Positions 4,946 through 5,630 of a stretch of 5,630 nucleotides of DNA are shown here, in pieces. Position 1 is the first letter of the stretch; each line of letters starts with the position of its first letter. The notes beneath the pieces are model-generated. The model did not search any database. It was given only the letters and a program-made list of their open reading frames with translations, and was not told the DNA's origin. Made by a program: the position numbers and the translations under genes. Origin of the DNA: Paracoccaceae bacterium (lineage in GTDB: Bacteria; Pseudomonadota; Alphaproteobacteria; Rhodobacterales; Rhodobacteraceae). The DNA is taken from positions 1-5,630 of the forward strand of contig JALSRF010000019.1 of assembly GCA_026984895.1 (NCBI GenBank). Direction: 5' to 3'.

Positions 4946-5630
4946 TCCAGGCGCTCTTTCAGGGGCGCGATCGCGTCATGGGCGGTCAGATCGCAGCGCA
5001 TCGGCGTGATTGCCACATGCCCGTCCAGCGCGGCCGTTACATCCGTGTCCGGCCCGGCGGGCAGGTGCTGGGGGCCGCCGCGCACCCAGAGAAAGCGGCG
5101 CCCCGAGGGGGACAGCTGCGCCTCGACCCCGAAAAAGGCATCGCGCCTGAACCCCTGGGACACGATCCGGTGACCGCTGACCTCGGCCGCCGGCAGCGGC
5201 GGAAAGTTGACATTGTAAAACAGCCGGTAGTCGTTCCGGTCCCAAATGCCGCGTTCCAGCAATGCGCGCACCAGCGCGGCGCCATGCACGACAGCCGCCT
5301 CGAAAGGGTTGTCCAGATCGCGGTTCCCGGCGCCCAGATACTGCGACATGGCGATGGCCGGCAACCCCTGCAGGGCGGCTTCCATGGCCGCGCCGATGGT
5401 GCCGGAATAAAGCGTGTTCTCGCCCGCGTTGTTGCCCCGGTTCACGCCCGAAAGCACCAGGTCCGGGCCGGTGGGCAGCACGTCGTGCAACCCGGCCAGA
5501 ACGCAGTCGGCGGGCGAGCCTTCGGCGGCATAGCGGCGTTCGCCGAGACGGGCGATCATCATCGGGTGCGTGTAGCTGATCTTGTGGGCCACGCCGGACT
5601 GTTCGAAGGCCGGCGCCACCGTCCAGACCT
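4942..5630 (-). CDS. surE: 5'/3'-nucleotidase SurE (5' end outside window)
   Basis: SurE is a metal-dependent phosphatase acting on nucleoside monophosphates, and in some bacteria on short polyphosphate or 3'-nucleotides. The last 228 residues are visible. The frame continues through the right edge, reading VWTVAPAFEQSG from the edge, so an apparent GTG start at 5619 is internal. About 35 N-terminal residues, including the paired catalytic Asp of the NDDG motif, lie beyond the window. Visible family landmarks are VAPAFEQSGV with the metal-site Ser, GSPADCVLAGL, LVLSGVNRGNNAGENTLYSG with the metal-binding Asn, GTIGAAMEAALQGLPAIAMS, FYNVNFP and the C-terminal DGHVAITPMRCDLTAH. The full length would be about 260-265 residues, normal for the family. 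The stop overlaps the pcm start by four bases. It is upstream of pcm and nlpD in one transcription unit. Confidence 0.97.
   Translation of the reverse strand, partial: VWTVAPAFEQSGVAHKISYTHPMMIARLGERRYAAEGSPADCVLAGLHDVLPTGPDLVLSGVNRGNNAGENTLYSGTIGAAMEAALQGLPAIAMSQYLGAGNRDLDNPFEAAVVHGAALVRALLERGIWDRNDYRLFYNVNFPPLPAAEVSGHRIVSQGFRRDAFFGVEAQLSPSGRRFLWVRGGPQHLPAGPDTDVTAALDGHVAITPMRCDLTAHDAIAPLKERLE

Noticed and set aside
4208..5173. Plus-strand open frame (321 codons) opposite pcm and surE
   Set aside because: Antisense shadow of two unmistakable genes; the translation is low-complexity and unrelated to any family I recognise.

Overview
The window is high-GC DNA that looks like a chromosomal housekeeping region of an alphaproteobacterium, most likely of the Rhodobacteraceae. 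The clues are protein style (TatA with a GLPGL..FGRGK core, TatC with FQLPV), the company of tatABC with surE-pcm-nlpD, and an extragenic CCTCCGGCGGGG-ATATTT sequence of a kind I remember from that family. No mobile element, CRISPR array, rRNA or tRNA is visible.

Left part, + strand: a tightly packed operon tatA (340-552), tatB (589-1146), tatC (1146-2048) and a DUF815-type P-loop ATPase (2045-2887). tatB/tatC overlap by one base and tatC/ATPase by four, so the last three are probably translationally coupled. TatA, TatB and TatC together form the complete twin-arginine translocase, which exports folded proteins across the inner membrane. The ATPase is conserved but of unknown function, and nothing in the sequence ties it to Tat except its position. 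Upstream (1-339) lies a divergent control region. It holds a perfect 7-bp-arm inverted repeat (108-125) and, at the very edge on the minus strand, what may be the first 30 codons of a WYL-type helix-turn-helix regulator.

Right part, minus strand, convergent with the first operon: surE (5'-truncated by the window edge, 4942-5630), pcm (4301-4945, overlapping surE by four bases) and a LysM/LytM lipoprotein of the NlpD kind (3063-4208). This is the classical surE-pcm-nlpD order known from Escherichia coli: a survival nucleotidase, a protein-repair methyltransferase and a cell-wall amidase-activator-type lipoprotein. The two operons end tail to tail across a 175-bp, extremely GC-rich spacer (2888-3062) with several inverted repeats but no classical U-tract terminator.

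I found no new multi-gene system. The observations most worth a second look are: the degenerate LytM active site, which makes the lipoprotein a likely activator rather than an enzyme; the histone-H1-like, internally duplicated basic tail of TatB facing an acidic repeat-bearing tail on TatC; the coupling of the unknown ATPase to tatC; and the palindromes in the non-coding stretches.
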